Part shown: positions 9,141 through 18,109 of the stretch, one piece after another
How the letters are laid out: each line of letters begins with the position of its first letter
Numbering within the stretch: position 1 is the first letter of the stretch
Assembly: GCA_947166135.1 (NCBI GenBank)
Contig: CAMVDB010000003.1
Span: 1-64,000, forward strand
Direction of reading: 5' to 3'
Origin: an uncultured Clostridia bacterium
Lineage (GTDB): Bacteria; Bacillota; Clostridia; Oscillospirales; Acutalibacteraceae
Length of the DNA: 64,000 nucleotides
Notes under the pieces: generated by a model
What the model saw: only the letters and a program-made list of their open reading frames with translations
Database searches by the model: none
Told to the model about the DNA's origin: nothing
Program-made: the position numbers and the translations under genes

Positions 9141-9173
9141 AAAAAAGGCTATCCGAATGAGCGGATAGCCTTT
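9141..9173. terminator. Bidirectional terminator
   Basis: A 12-base stem AAAGGCTATCCG/CGGATAGCCTTT with a 6-base loop lies between two convergent genes. The A-run on the left side can serve as the T-run for the minus-strand gene. Confidence 0.85.
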
Positions 9174-9187
9174 ACTGCTGGTTATGA

Positions 9188-9652
9188 TTATTTCAGCGCT
9201 GCTTCGATCACGCCGGTGATCTCGCTGAACTTGTCGCTGACGACCAGATAAGCGTAGTTGCCGACTGTCTTAGCGGAGCAAGCCTCGATCATCGCGACCT
9301 GATCGGCGTCGTAGCTCTTCGCGTTATTGAGCTGAGAGCTCAGGTGAGCGTCGAGCTGGGTCTTGATGTTCTGAGCCGCGTTGCTGTCGTTCGCCTCAAC
9401 GATGACGACCTCGGTGTACTGAGAAGCCGCGGTGGAGAGCTCGCCTGCGAAGCTCTTGACGTCAGCCTCGTTGATCTGATAGTAGCGGTTGAGCGCCTTG
9501 GTGTCCTCGAGGGTCTTTAAGCCGCTGAAGCCGAACTGGCTGTTGATACCGGTCATCACGCTGTTCAGGTCGACGCTCTTTGCGCCGCCGCAGCCGGCGA
9601 GAACTGCCGTTATCATCAGGACTGCTAATATGATTGCTGTGATTCTTTTCAT
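9188..9652 (-). CDS. DUF4358-like lipoprotein
   Basis: A 154-residue lipoprotein. The N-terminus is a signal sequence ending in the lipobox VLAGC, so the protein should be anchored outside the membrane. The mature part resembles the DUF4358 family of Clostridia (YYQINEADVKSFAGEL and TEVVIVEANDS segments); function unknown. The start at 9652 is preferred over the ATG at 9658, because the AGAGGT site lies seven bases from the former and one from the latter. Longer upstream readings of the same frame lack a ribosome site and overlap the divergent gene. Confidence 0.75.
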   Translation of the reverse strand: MKRITAIILAVLMITAVLAGCGGAKSVDLNSVMTGINSQFGFSGLKTLEDTKALNRYYQINEADVKSFAGELSTAASQYTEVVIVEANDSNAAQNIKTQLDAHLSSQLNNAKSYDADQVAMIEACSAKTVGNYAYLVVSDKFSEITGVIEAALK

Positions 9653-9820
9653 TTTCATACCTCTTTCTGTTTTTTCAGTGACCTTATTATAACGTATCGG
9701 ATACGGAAAATCAAATATTGTATCAAGATTGTAGTAATCCTTGTGCGAATTGAGGCGAGTTCTTGTATTTTGAGGTTCGATATGGTAGAATATGACCGGT
9801 GAAACGAAAGGATGATGAAG

Positions 9821-10603
9821 ATGGTACAGCATATCAGCGTGAACGGTATCGAGATGGATTATGACCGCTTCGGCACGGGGGAGAGGGCTTTCGTTATCCT
9901 CCCGGGTCTCGGCGTGAAGAGCGTGATGCTGACCGCGAAGGCGGTCGAGGCGGCGTACAGCATGTTCGGCGAAAAATACACGGTGTATCTCTTTGACAGG
10001 CGGTCGAATATGCCCGATCCGTATCCCATCCGTCAGATCGCGCATGATACCGCCGTCGTGATGGAGGCGCTCGGGATCGAGGGTGCGGATGTGTTCGGCG
10101 CGTCGCTGGGCGGCATGATCGCCATGTCCCTTGCGCTTGAGAAGCCCCGGCTGGTTCGCCGTATGGTGCTCGGCTCCACGATGGCGAGGATCAACCCTGA
10201 GATCAGCGGCATCGGCAGGTGGCTTGAGCTCGCGCGCTCAGGCGATATGGAGGGGCTGACCGCCAGCTTTCTCGACAACCTCTTCTCCGAGAATACGCTC
10301 GGTCAGTTCAAGGAACTGCTTGTCCATATAAATGATGACGCGACCGAAAACGATATCGCGCGCTTCATCATCCAAGGTAACGCGATACAGGAGTTCGATG
10401 TGCTCGATGAGCTGCCTGCGATCACCTGCCCGACGCTGGTGATCGGTGCAAAGGGGGATAAGCTGATCCCTGCCGAAAACTCCCGCGCGATCGCCGAGGC
10501 TCTCGGCGGCGAGCTGTATATGTACGGCACGGAGTACGCTCACTGCGTATTCGATGAAGCGCCCGATTATAAACAGCGGATGATGGACTTCTTCGGCGAA
10601 TAG
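9821..10603 (+). CDS. Alpha/beta hydrolase
   Basis: A 260-residue alpha/beta-hydrolase. The nucleophile elbow is GASLGG, the acid is probably in KGDKLIP, and the histidine in EYAHCVFDE near the C-terminus, the usual order. No signal peptide. Three in-frame ATGs (9812, 9815, 9821) follow AAAGG; 9821 has the best spacing of nine bases. It is probably a single-gene unit ending in the terminator at 10618-10648. The substrate cannot be predicted. Confidence 0.82.
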   Translation: MVQHISVNGIEMDYDRFGTGERAFVILPGLGVKSVMLTAKAVEAAYSMFGEKYTVYLFDRRSNMPDPYPIRQIAHDTAVVMEALGIEGADVFGASLGGMIAMSLALEKPRLVRRMVLGSTMARINPEISGIGRWLELARSGDMEGLTASFLDNLFSENTLGQFKELLVHINDDATENDIARFIIQGNAIQEFDVLDELPAITCPTLVIGAKGDKLIPAENSRAIAEALGGELYMYGTEYAHCVFDEAPDYKQRMMDFFGE

Positions 10604-10648
10604 TGAATGGTGAATGATGGTGAGAGGGCTGCGCCCTCACCCGTTTTT
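10604..10648 (+). terminator. Heptamer repeat remnant and terminator
   Basis: Two heptamer-family units (TGAATGG, TGAATGA) abut the stop codon. They are followed by a GAGGGC/GCCCTC hairpin (10624-10638) and TTTTT at 10644-10648. Confidence 0.7.
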
Positions 10649-10684
10649 AATATATCAACGTTCAGTACTAATTTGAAGTAGAAT

Positions 10685-11584
10685 ATGGTGCACTATTATT
10701 CTTTAAACGAATATTACAATCAAAAATACGGGAAGAAGGTCTATAAGCTCGCGATCAGCGGCGGGATGACCTGTCCCAACCGTGACGGCTCGCTGGATAC
10801 CCGAGGCTGTATCTTCTGTGCGGGCGGTTCGGGTGACTTCGCCGAGTCCTGCGCGCTGTCTGTGTCCGAACAGCTCGAAAGAGCCAAGAGCCGCGTTGCG
10901 AAAAAGACCCCCGGCGGCGCCTATATCGCCTACTTCCAGCCCTATACCAACACCTATGCGGACGTTGCGTATCTGCGGCGCATCTTTCGTGAGGCGATCG
11001 CTCCCGATGACATCGTCGGGCTGAGTATCGCGACCCGCCCCGACTGCCTCGGCGGCGACGTGATCGCCCTGCTGTGTGAGCTGAACACACGCAAGCCCGT
11101 GACCGTAGAGCTGGGACTCCAGACCATCCACGAGACCACCGCCGCCTATATCCGCCGCGGTTATCCGCTGTCGGTCTACGATACGGCGGTCGCCGAGCTG
11201 CATGCAGCGGGGATCGAGGTCGTCACGCACCTTATCCTCGGCTTACCGGGGGAGAGTCCCGAGATGATGGAGGAGACCGTCCGCTATGTCGGACAGCTCA
11301 CCGACGGGATCAAGCTCCAGCTGCTCCACGTGCTCGAGGGAACCGACCTCGCCGACGCGTATCTGAAAGGCGCTTTCGAAACGCTCACGCTCGAACAGTA
11401 TACGGATATCCTCTGCCGCTGTATCGGGCTGTTGCCTGCGCATGTCGTCATCCATCGGCTGACGGGCGACGGCGCCAAGAGCCGACTGATCGCCCCGCTG
11501 TGGAGCGCGGACAAAAAGCGCGTACTGAACGCCGTCAACCGTGAATTTGAACGCCGACAGGTGATTCAGGGCTCGCTTTTATAA
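10685..11584 (+). CDS. Radical SAM protein, YhcC/TIGR01212 family
   Basis: A 299-residue radical SAM enzyme of the YhcC type. The cluster cysteines have the unusual spacing typical of this family, C-x11-C-x2-C (Cys30, Cys42, Cys45), followed by the ELGLQT and LILGLPGE segments of the SAM-binding barrel and an Elp3-like C-terminal part. The family is widespread but its reaction is not established. The gene stands alone between two terminator regions. Start ATG at 10685; the ribosome site is weak. Confidence 0.85.
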   Translation: MVHYYSLNEYYNQKYGKKVYKLAISGGMTCPNRDGSLDTRGCIFCAGGSGDFAESCALSVSEQLERAKSRVAKKTPGGAYIAYFQPYTNTYADVAYLRRIFREAIAPDDIVGLSIATRPDCLGGDVIALLCELNTRKPVTVELGLQTIHETTAAYIRRGYPLSVYDTAVAELHAAGIEVVTHLILGLPGESPEMMEETVRYVGQLTDGIKLQLLHVLEGTDLADAYLKGAFETLTLEQYTDILCRCIGLLPAHVVIHRLTGDGAKSRLIAPLWSADKKRVLNAVNREFERRQVIQGSLL

Positions 11585-11712
11585 TTCGGTATCAGAAAAA
11601 TAAATTTGTTAACAGATTGTGATAATTCTAAATTGGAAATATACGGATAATCTGTTGTGATATACTTTTCCACATCACAGAAACGAATGAAACCCGAGAG
11701 GATGTGTAATAG

Positions 11713-12486
11713 ATGAGAGGAATCCGCTGTACCCTAACAGCGATCATGCTGTGCCTTGTACTGACGCTCGCCGGATGCAAGGCAGTCGTCGATAAACAGA
11801 GAGCCACCGAGCTCCCGACCGAAGCGGCCGTCGTCGAGACGACGGCAGTCGATAACGGCTACGACAATACATCTCCCAAGACCGCCGAATGGTTTGACAA
11901 CGCGGTGCTGGTCGGTGACAGCGTCACCCTCAAGCTCAGTTACTACTGCGCCGATCATCCCGAGGCACTGGGTAAGGCGGAGTTTTTCTGCGCGGGCAGT
12001 CTGGGCTATACCAACGCCCTGTGGACGCTTGACGACCCCAACGCGGTGCATCCCTACTATCAGGGAGAAGTACACCTGACTGAGGAGTGCAGCTCGCTGA
12101 CCGGTAAACCGAACGTCTTTATCATGCTGGGCATGAACGATATCGGACTCTACGGTACCACGGGCGCGATGGACAGCTGTAAACAGCTCGTTCAGCGCAT
12201 CCTTCAAAAGACCCCCTCGGCGAAGATCTATATCCAGTCCGTGACGCCGATCATCGCCGATAAACAGCAGGATAACTTCAACAATAACCTCGTCAAGGAG
12301 TTCAACGGCATGCTCAAGACCTACTGTGAACAGAGCGGCTACAAGTACCTCGATGTGTTCTCCGCGCTTGCCGATCAGGATGGTAACCTGCCGCTTGATT
12401 ACTGCAGCGATCCCGATAACATGGGTCTGCACTTCAACGATACTTCTTGTCAGATCTGGGTGGAGTATCTGAAAAATAACGCATGA
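11713..12486 (+). CDS. SGNH/GDSL hydrolase lipoprotein
   Basis: A 257-residue lipoprotein with lipobox LTLAGC (Cys22) and a low-complexity linker rich in Thr, Glu and Val. The catalytic domain shows SGNH block I (VGDSVTLKL, nucleophile Ser), block III (LGMNDIGLYG with Asn) and block V (DPDNMGLHFND with Asp and His). It is probably an esterase acting outside the cell, perhaps on acetylated cell-wall or plant polysaccharide; the substrate is inference. Ribosome site AGAGGATG; terminator at 12497-12526. Confidence 0.85.
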   Translation: MRGIRCTLTAIMLCLVLTLAGCKAVVDKQRATELPTEAAVVETTAVDNGYDNTSPKTAEWFDNAVLVGDSVTLKLSYYCADHPEALGKAEFFCAGSLGYTNALWTLDDPNAVHPYYQGEVHLTEECSSLTGKPNVFIMLGMNDIGLYGTTGAMDSCKQLVQRILQKTPSAKIYIQSVTPIIADKQQDNFNNNLVKEFNGMLKTYCEQSGYKYLDVFSALADQDGNLPLDYCSDPDNMGLHFNDTSCQIWVEYLKNNA

Positions 12487-12496
12487 TCATGATTTT

Positions 12497-12526
12497 ACGG
12501 CAGCGTAGTTTGCGCTGCCGTTTTTT
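12497..12526 (+). terminator. Rho-independent terminator
   Basis: Stem ACGGCAGCG/CGCTGCCGT with a seven-base loop, then six T. It ends the SGNH hydrolase gene. Confidence 0.9.
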
Positions 12527-12568
12527 CAAAATGTCATTGTGAGAGTGAATACAAATTGTCATTGCGAG

Positions 12569-12601
12569 GAGGGACAACGTCCCGACGCGGCAATCTCAAC
12601 C
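12569..12601. repeat. Copy of the TGTCATTGCGAG dispersed repeat
   Basis: The start TGTCATTGCGAG matches the left end of the 4520-4642 element. It is followed by a GGGAC/GTCCC mini-hairpin and GCGGCAATC. No coding frame. It lies just left of the larger inverted-repeat element at 12628. Confidence 0.6.
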
Positions 12602-12627
12602 GATTAAACATCATCGCGAGGGTTTTA

Positions 12628-12910
12628 GCCTAGGGTGACTGCAATAATCCGAACCGTGGTTTTGACGGGCATATTTTCGCCTGTCCATTGTTAAAATCCT
12701 CGCGAACCCGTCAGGGTTCGCTGTGGTTTTGCCGCGGTCAGACAAAAATCTGCTCCGTCAAAACTCCGAAGGACTGAAAATGAGCAAGATTTCGAGCAAG
12801 TTTCGGTGCAGAAAGTGCAGGCAGGCTGGCGCCTGCCAAGATTGATAAGCCGAAAATTGCCGAAATAATGCCATTTTCAGCAGGTTCGAATTATTACAGT
12901 CACCCTAGGC
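12628..12910. mobile_element. MITE-like element with 28-base terminal inverted repeats
   Basis: A 283-base segment bounded by inverted repeats of 28 bases: the left end starts GCCTAGGGTGACTG (12628) and the right end (12883-12910) is its complement with two mismatches. There is no open frame of useful length. Internal GC-rich hairpins are visible, such as CGAACCC/GGGTTCG near 12710. A partial copy of the left interior lies at 40715-40768. No clear target duplication was recognised. It fills most of the 456-base gap before the SNF2 helicase gene, whose ribosome site begins 23 bases after it. Confidence 0.8.
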
Positions 12911-12948
12911 GATTCCAACCGATATACAGTTCAGAAAGGTGAGTGTCT

Positions 12949-15132
12949 ATGGCACGCAACTACAGTACAGGCGAGGTCAAGCGGCTCAGGCGGAAGTATG
13001 AGGAGCTGTACGCAAAGCTCAGACAGCTCGACAGCCTTGCCGACCGCTCTTATCAAGAGATCACCGCGGCTACCGCGAAGATCGCGGGCAGCGACTCGAT
13101 GGAGCTGCTCGAAGCTATCCCCGTCGACGAGCTCAACCGCGAGAAGAAGGGCATCCGCGTCAAGGCTCTGCACGACGCGGGCTTCCATACCGTCGCCGAT
13201 ATCGTCAAGGCGAATGTACACCGTATCTCCGCAATCAACGGCATCAGCCCCGAGGGCGCGCAGGCGATCAAGCAGGCGGCGGCAGAGCTCGCGCAGACCG
13301 CTCAGAGCGGCACGAAGATCAGACTGAGCGCCGACGATAAGAATCCCGATTCGACCGCGCTGGTGACGGCGCTGTGCAAGTATAAGCATATCCGCTCCGC
13401 TGTCGACGCCGCGTCGCAGTTCCGTCAGAACTACGATACCGTTCTGACCCAGGCGATGACAGCCTCAAAGCCCGCCTCGGGCGGCATCCGCTGGCTCTTT
13501 ACGTCAAGCGCGAAGAAGGATGAAGCTGACGCCGCCTGTGACGCGCTCGCGCAGATCCTGTCCGATACGAACCTCGCGCCGCTGAACCGTGAGCTCGAGG
13601 TGCTTCGTCAGTTCACCTTTACCACCTCCAAGGATGCGTGGGATGATTTTTCCCGCGACAGCATCAGCTATATCAACATCCTCGAGAACATCGAGCCCGA
13701 CCGCGTCGGCTCGGGCGACGGCGTTTACGGGCTTCCCGAAGAGCTTGCCGAGTCGGTCGCCGACGTTGAGCTCGATCTGACGGGCTTGCGTTGTACCCTG
13801 CGCCGTTATCAGGAGTGGGGCGTGAAGTACGCGGTCGCCCAGCGCCGTATCCTGCTCGGCGACGAGATGGGTCTCGGCAAGACCGTGCAGGCGATCGCCG
13901 TGATGGTACACCTGCGCAACAAGGGCGGTACGCATTTCGCGGTCGTCTGTCCCGCTTCTGTACTGACCAACTGGTGCCGTGAGATCGCAAAGCACAGCGA
14001 CCTCTCCGTCATCAAGGTTCACGGTAACGGCAAGGAAGCCGCCTTACAGCAGTGGCTGACCGACGGCGGCGTAGCGGTCACGACCTATGAAACGACCGCC
14101 GTATTCGACCTTGCCGACGCCTTTCGCCTGACCATGCTGACCGTGGATGAGGCGCATTATATCAAGAATCCCTCCGCTCAGCGCACCGGCAACGTCAAGC
14201 GCCTGTGCGAGCATGCCGAACGGCTGTTGTTCATGACCGGTACCGCGCTCGAGAATCGGGTAGGGGAGATGGCGACTTTGATCAACATCCTCAACCTCGA
14301 CGTATCCAAGGAGATCCAACCCATGCTGTCGCTTTCCTCCGCGCCTCAGTTCCGCGAGGCGGTCGCGCCGGTATATTACCGCCGCAAGCGCGAGGACGTC
14401 CTCACCGAGCTTCCCGAGCTGGTCGAGAGCATGGAGTGGTGCAACCTGCAGCCCGAGGAGAAGAAGGTCTATCAGGAGGCGCTTTCGGAGTCGAACTTCA
14501 TGGCGGCGAGGCGCGTCTCATGGAACGTGGACGATCTCTCCAAGTCCTCCAAGGCACAGCGCATGCTGGAGATCATCGAGGACGCGCGTGAGCAGGACCG
14601 CAAGGTGCTGATCTTCTCCTTCTTCCTCGATACGGTCGGTAAGATCTGCGCGCTCCTCGGCGAAAATGCCATGGAGCCCATCACCGGCTCCGTGACCCCG
14701 ATGCGCCGTCAGGAGATCATCGACGAGTTCGATAAGGCGCCCGCCGGTACCGCGCTGGTTGCTCAGATCCAGTCCGGCGGTACGGGGCTGAACATCCAGA
14801 GCGCCTCGGTCGTCATCCTGTGCGAGCCTCAGCTCAAGCCTTCGATCGAGAACCAGGCGATCTCCCGCGCTTACCGTATGGGTCAGGCGCGTTCGGTGCT
14901 GGTGTACCGACTGCTGTGTGACGATACCATCGACGAGCGGATCATGGATATCCTCGCCGAGAAGCAGGGCGAGTTTGACGCCTTCGCCGACGAGAGCAAG
15001 GCGGCTGACGATACCCTCGAGCTGGATAAGGCGGCGATCGCCGACATCATGCAGGCGGAACAAGCCGCGAACGGAGAACGAATAATGGTGAATGGAGAAT
15101 GGAGAATGGAGAACGGTGTTGGGAAAGCCTGA
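12949..15132 (+). CDS. SNF2-family DEAD/DEAH helicase
   Basis: A 727-residue SNF2/Swi2-type ATPase. Residues about 1-270 are a family-specific N-terminal part with a helix-hairpin-helix-like segment (ADIVKANVHRISAINGI). Helicase motifs follow: Walker A GDEMGLGKTVQ, DEAH box TVDEAHYIKN, MTGTALEN, and C-terminal SGGTGLNIQ and ISRAYRMGQ. It is probably a DNA translocase that remodels protein-DNA complexes. ATG 12949 is chosen over GTG 12943, because AAAGG lies nine bases from the former and three from the latter. The last 18 or so residues are translated from the heptamer repeat at 15067-15119, so the tail is probably non-functional sequence added by the repeat. Confidence 0.85.
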   Translation: MARNYSTGEVKRLRRKYEELYAKLRQLDSLADRSYQEITAATAKIAGSDSMELLEAIPVDELNREKKGIRVKALHDAGFHTVADIVKANVHRISAINGISPEGAQAIKQAAAELAQTAQSGTKIRLSADDKNPDSTALVTALCKYKHIRSAVDAASQFRQNYDTVLTQAMTASKPASGGIRWLFTSSAKKDEADAACDALAQILSDTNLAPLNRELEVLRQFTFTTSKDAWDDFSRDSISYINILENIEPDRVGSGDGVYGLPEELAESVADVELDLTGLRCTLRRYQEWGVKYAVAQRRILLGDEMGLGKTVQAIAVMVHLRNKGGTHFAVVCPASVLTNWCREIAKHSDLSVIKVHGNGKEAALQQWLTDGGVAVTTYETTAVFDLADAFRLTMLTVDEAHYIKNPSAQRTGNVKRLCEHAERLLFMTGTALENRVGEMATLINILNLDVSKEIQPMLSLSSAPQFREAVAPVYYRRKREDVLTELPELVESMEWCNLQPEEKKVYQEALSESNFMAARRVSWNVDDLSKSSKAQRMLEIIEDAREQDRKVLIFSFFLDTVGKICALLGENAMEPITGSVTPMRRQEIIDEFDKAPAGTALVAQIQSGGTGLNIQSASVVILCEPQLKPSIENQAISRAYRMGQARSVLVYRLLCDDTIDERIMDILAEKQGEFDAFADESKAADDTLELDKAAIADIMQAEQAANGERIMVNGEWRMENGVGKA
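15067..15119. repeat. Heptamer repeat array overlapping the SNF2 gene end
   Basis: About seven units of the family AACGGAG/AATGGAG/AATGGTG. The first part encodes the C-terminal tail of the SNF2 helicase; the frame stays open through it. An oppositely oriented array lies at 15245-15297. Confidence 0.85.
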
Positions 15133-15167
15133 CGGCTTTTGGATTGATATAACAGCTTCTATATTCA

Positions 15168-15206
15168 AACGTCTGCGACTCTATGTAGGGTCGCAGACGT
15201 TGTTTC
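15168..15206. terminator. Terminator between convergent genes
   Basis: A 12-base perfect stem AACGTCTGCGAC/GTCGCAGACGTT with a 10-base loop and a T-rich tail. It serves the SNF2 gene and possibly the convergent GTPase gene. Confidence 0.85.
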
Positions 15207-15244
15207 TTTATCAAAGTATTATTAATCAGGTGCGGACAGCGTCC

Positions 15245-15297
15245 GCCATTCACCATTCGCCATTCACCATTCACCGTTCACCATTCTCCATTCACCT
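15245..15297. repeat. Heptamer repeat array at the end of the GTPase-NYN gene
   Basis: About seven units (CATTCAC, CATTCGC, CGTTCAC, CATTCTC), the reverse orientation of the 15067 array. The stop codon of the minus-strand GTPase gene (15292-15294) is the TGA of the first unit. Confidence 0.85.
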
Positions 15298-17868
15298 TTT
15301 ATCTATGATCTCCCTGATCTCTGATTCGGCTTTTTGGATCTCTTCGAAGAATTCGCGGCAGCTTACGCGGATGGCGCCGTTGCCGAGGATGATCAGCTGT
15401 TCCATCCCGTCGGAGGTCACGACGCGCACGCGGTTGTTCTTCGCGAGCTCATACGACGCGCGCTCGATGTACATATCGGCGGTCTCCGCCTCCTTGGTAT
15501 AGACGACGGTGATGTTGTTGATTTTCTCGACCTCACGGTCATGCCCCTTGATCTTGTAGGCGTCATACACGAGGATCAGCTCGCACTTCCTGTAGCCCTG
15601 ATAGTTGCAGAGTGTGTTTTCGAGCAGGGTGCGGGCGGTGTCCATATGCTCGCCGACAAGCTCTCTGAGGTTGTCCCACGAGTGGATGACGTTGTAGCCG
15701 TCTACTAAGACATACTCGACGCCGTTGTAGTCGGATGGGAGGTTCTTCTTCTTCTGCTTCTGATAATCGGGCGTTTTGTAGCGCTTCGGCTCGCTGTAGA
15801 CCTTGCGCCGTACCGGCCCGTAGGTCTGCTCGAAGATCTGCATCAGCTCCTTATCGAGCGCGAAGATGTCCTTCTGACTTTTGTAGCGGGAGAGATCGCG
15901 GGTGTTGAATGAAGATTCGGATGATTCTTTTTTAGAATTATCAAGAATACTCGGAAGGTGCATGTATCGCGGCACTTCATCCCACTTGACGGTATGACCC
16001 GCGCCGTGAGAGCAGAATACCGAGTCGGCGGTATTCTCGATGTCGCTGTCGGCGTCGTAGGCGAGCTGCGCGATCACCTCGTCGGCGTTGTGACAGGGCT
16101 CATAGCCCTTGAGCGTATAGCTCAGTCTGCCGTTGCCGCGGGTATACTGCACGACCTCCTTCGAGTACCCGCGCATCGCGGATACGGGAGCGGTGCCGAT
16201 CAGCAGGGCGTTCTCGCCGTCGGTCTCGGGCGGGGAGAAATCGCCGCCCATGCGGGTGATATCGGTCATCGCTCTGCCGATATTATCGGCGGGGACAGAG
16301 AGGACGAAGTCGTAGACCGGCTCTAACAGCACGCTTTCGGCTGAGCGGAGACCCTGACGTACGGCGCGGTAGGTCGCCTGGCGGAAGTCGCCGCCCTCGG
16401 TGTGCTTTGCGTGGGCTCTGCCCGCCTTGAGGATGATTTCCATATCGGTGATCGGCGATCCCGTCAGTACGCCGAGATGGGTCTTTTCATACAGATGCGT
16501 GAGGATCAGCCGCTGCCAGTTCTTGTCGAGCTCATCCTCCTTACATTCGCTTTTGAACAGCAGTCCGCTGTCGCGTTCGGCGGGCTTTAATAACAAATGT
16601 ACCTCGGCATAGTGCCTGAGCGGTTCGAAGTGCCCCACGCCCTCGACTGTGTCGCGGATGGTTTCTTTGTAGATGATGCTGCCCTGTCCGAAGCCGACCC
16701 GGAAGCCGAACCGCTCGGGGATCAGGCTCTGCAAAATCTCGAGCTGGATGTCACCCATCAGCTGCAGCTGGATGTCGCCGCTGCGTTCGTTGAGGCTGAC
16801 GTGCAGGGTCGGATCCTCCGCTTCGAGGATTCTCAGCTTCGCGAGCGCTGTATGTACGTCGATGGTATCGGGCAGGATCACCGAGTAGGTCAACACCGGC
16901 TCGAGCACCGGCAGCCCCGAGTCGCTCTCGGTACCTAAGCCGTCGCCGGGGCTCGTGAAGCTCAGTCCCGTGACCGCGCAGACCGTACCGCTTTCGGCGA
17001 TATCTGCGGCGGTGAATTTCTCACCCGAGTACAGGCGGATCTGGTTGACCTTCTCGCTGTCGGTGTTGTTGCGGGAGGCGGGGATATCCTTGACCCTGAG
17101 GCTGCCGCCGGTGATCTTCATGAAGGTCAGGCGGTTGCCGCGGTTATCCTCGCTGATCTTATAGACCTTCGCCGCGAAATCGTCGCCGTAGCGCGGCATC
17201 ACGGTATAGGCGTCGAGCGCTTGCAGGAGCTCTTCAACGCCACTGAGCCTGAGTGCGGAGCCGAACAGCACGGGGTAGAGCCTGCGCTCGCGAATCACGC
17301 GGACGATGTCTTCACGAGCGACCGTCTCGGTCTCGTAGTAGCTTTCGAGCAGCTTCTCATCGCATAAGGCGATATTCTCGTACAGCTCGTCCTTCTCGGC
17401 GGTGAAGTCGACGGCGCTGTCGCTGAGCTTCGACCTGATCTCGCTGAGCACGCGGTCTTTATCGGTGCCGTCCATATCCATTTTGTTGACAAAGAGGAAG
17501 CACGGCACGCGGTATTTTTTCAGGAGCTTCCAGAGGGTGACGGTGTGGCTCTGTACGCCGTCGGTGCCGCTGATGACGAGGATCGCGTAGTCAAGCACCT
17601 GAAGCGCGCGCTCCGTCTCGGCGGAAAAGTCCACATGTCCGGGGGTATCGAGGATGGTATAGCGGGCGCCGGGGGTGGTGAACACCGCCATCTTCGAGAA
17701 GATGGTGATGCCCCTGTCGCGCTCTAGCTGAAAGTTATCGAGAAAGGCGTTCTTGTGGTCGACGCGTCCGAGCTTGCTGAGCGCTCCCGAGAGGTACAGC
17801 ATCGCTTCGGTGAGGGTGGTTTTTCCCGAGTCAACATGCGCCAGCATCCCGACGGTGATCTGCTTCAT
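15292..17868 (-). CDS. Tet(M)/EF-G-like translational GTPase fused to a YacP/Rae1-like NYN nuclease
   Basis: An 858-residue fusion. Residues 1 to about 620 follow a Tet(M)/EF-G-type ribosomal GTPase: G1 AHVDSGKTTL, G2 RGIT, G3 DTPGHVDF, G4 NKMD, then elongation-factor domains. After a charged linker (about 620-715, Ser/Lys/Tyr-rich) the last 142 residues are an NYN domain of the YacP type: LVDGYNVIHSW, LVYDAYK, KEAETADMYIE and VTSDGMEQ carry the conserved acidic residues. In Bacillus subtilis YacP is Rae1, an endonuclease that cuts mRNA in the ribosomal A site. The fusion could bring an A-site nuclease to the ribosome through a GTPase; this is inference. Tetracycline protection is possible but not implied. 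AGGAGG lies seven bases before the start. Confidence 0.85.
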   Translation of the reverse strand: MKQITVGMLAHVDSGKTTLTEAMLYLSGALSKLGRVDHKNAFLDNFQLERDRGITIFSKMAVFTTPGARYTILDTPGHVDFSAETERALQVLDYAILVISGTDGVQSHTVTLWKLLKKYRVPCFLFVNKMDMDGTDKDRVLSEIRSKLSDSAVDFTAEKDELYENIALCDEKLLESYYETETVAREDIVRVIRERRLYPVLFGSALRLSGVEELLQALDAYTVMPRYGDDFAAKVYKISEDNRGNRLTFMKITGGSLRVKDIPASRNNTDSEKVNQIRLYSGEKFTAADIAESGTVCAVTGLSFTSPGDGLGTESDSGLPVLEPVLTYSVILPDTIDVHTALAKLRILEAEDPTLHVSLNERSGDIQLQLMGDIQLEILQSLIPERFGFRVGFGQGSIIYKETIRDTVEGVGHFEPLRHYAEVHLLLKPAERDSGLLFKSECKEDELDKNWQRLILTHLYEKTHLGVLTGSPITDMEIILKAGRAHAKHTEGGDFRQATYRAVRQGLRSAESVLLEPVYDFVLSVPADNIGRAMTDITRMGGDFSPPETDGENALLIGTAPVSAMRGYSKEVVQYTRGNGRLSYTLKGYEPCHNADEVIAQLAYDADSDIENTADSVFCSHGAGHTVKWDEVPRYMHLPSILDNSKKESSESSFNTRDLSRYKSQKDIFALDKELMQIFEQTYGPVRRKVYSEPKRYKTPDYQKQKKKNLPSDYNGVEYVLVDGYNVIHSWDNLRELVGEHMDTARTLLENTLCNYQGYRKCELILVYDAYKIKGHDREVEKINNITVVYTKEAETADMYIERASYELAKNNRVRVVTSDGMEQLIILGNGAIRVSCREFFEEIQKAESEIREIIDKR

Positions 17869-18109
17869 CCGTGTACCTCCTTTCTCATAACCGTGAAGTA
17901 ATCGTTTTCTGTCGGATCATTCTGCTGTTATTCTACCATGAATCCATGCTCCTTGCAAGAAGAATGATACCATATTTAGAGCTAAAAACGATCGGTTTCT
18001 GCAAAATATGACAAGATATTGTTTATAATTCTAATAAGTAAATATAGCCTATATAATATCATCTATAATAAACCAGTTAGCACAATCTCACTGTATGTTG
18101 GGGTAGAAT

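Noticed and set aside
15292-17868. Tetracycline resistance gene
   Set aside because: The GTPase half is Tet(M)-like, but the fused nuclease domain and divergent sequence do not show resistance.
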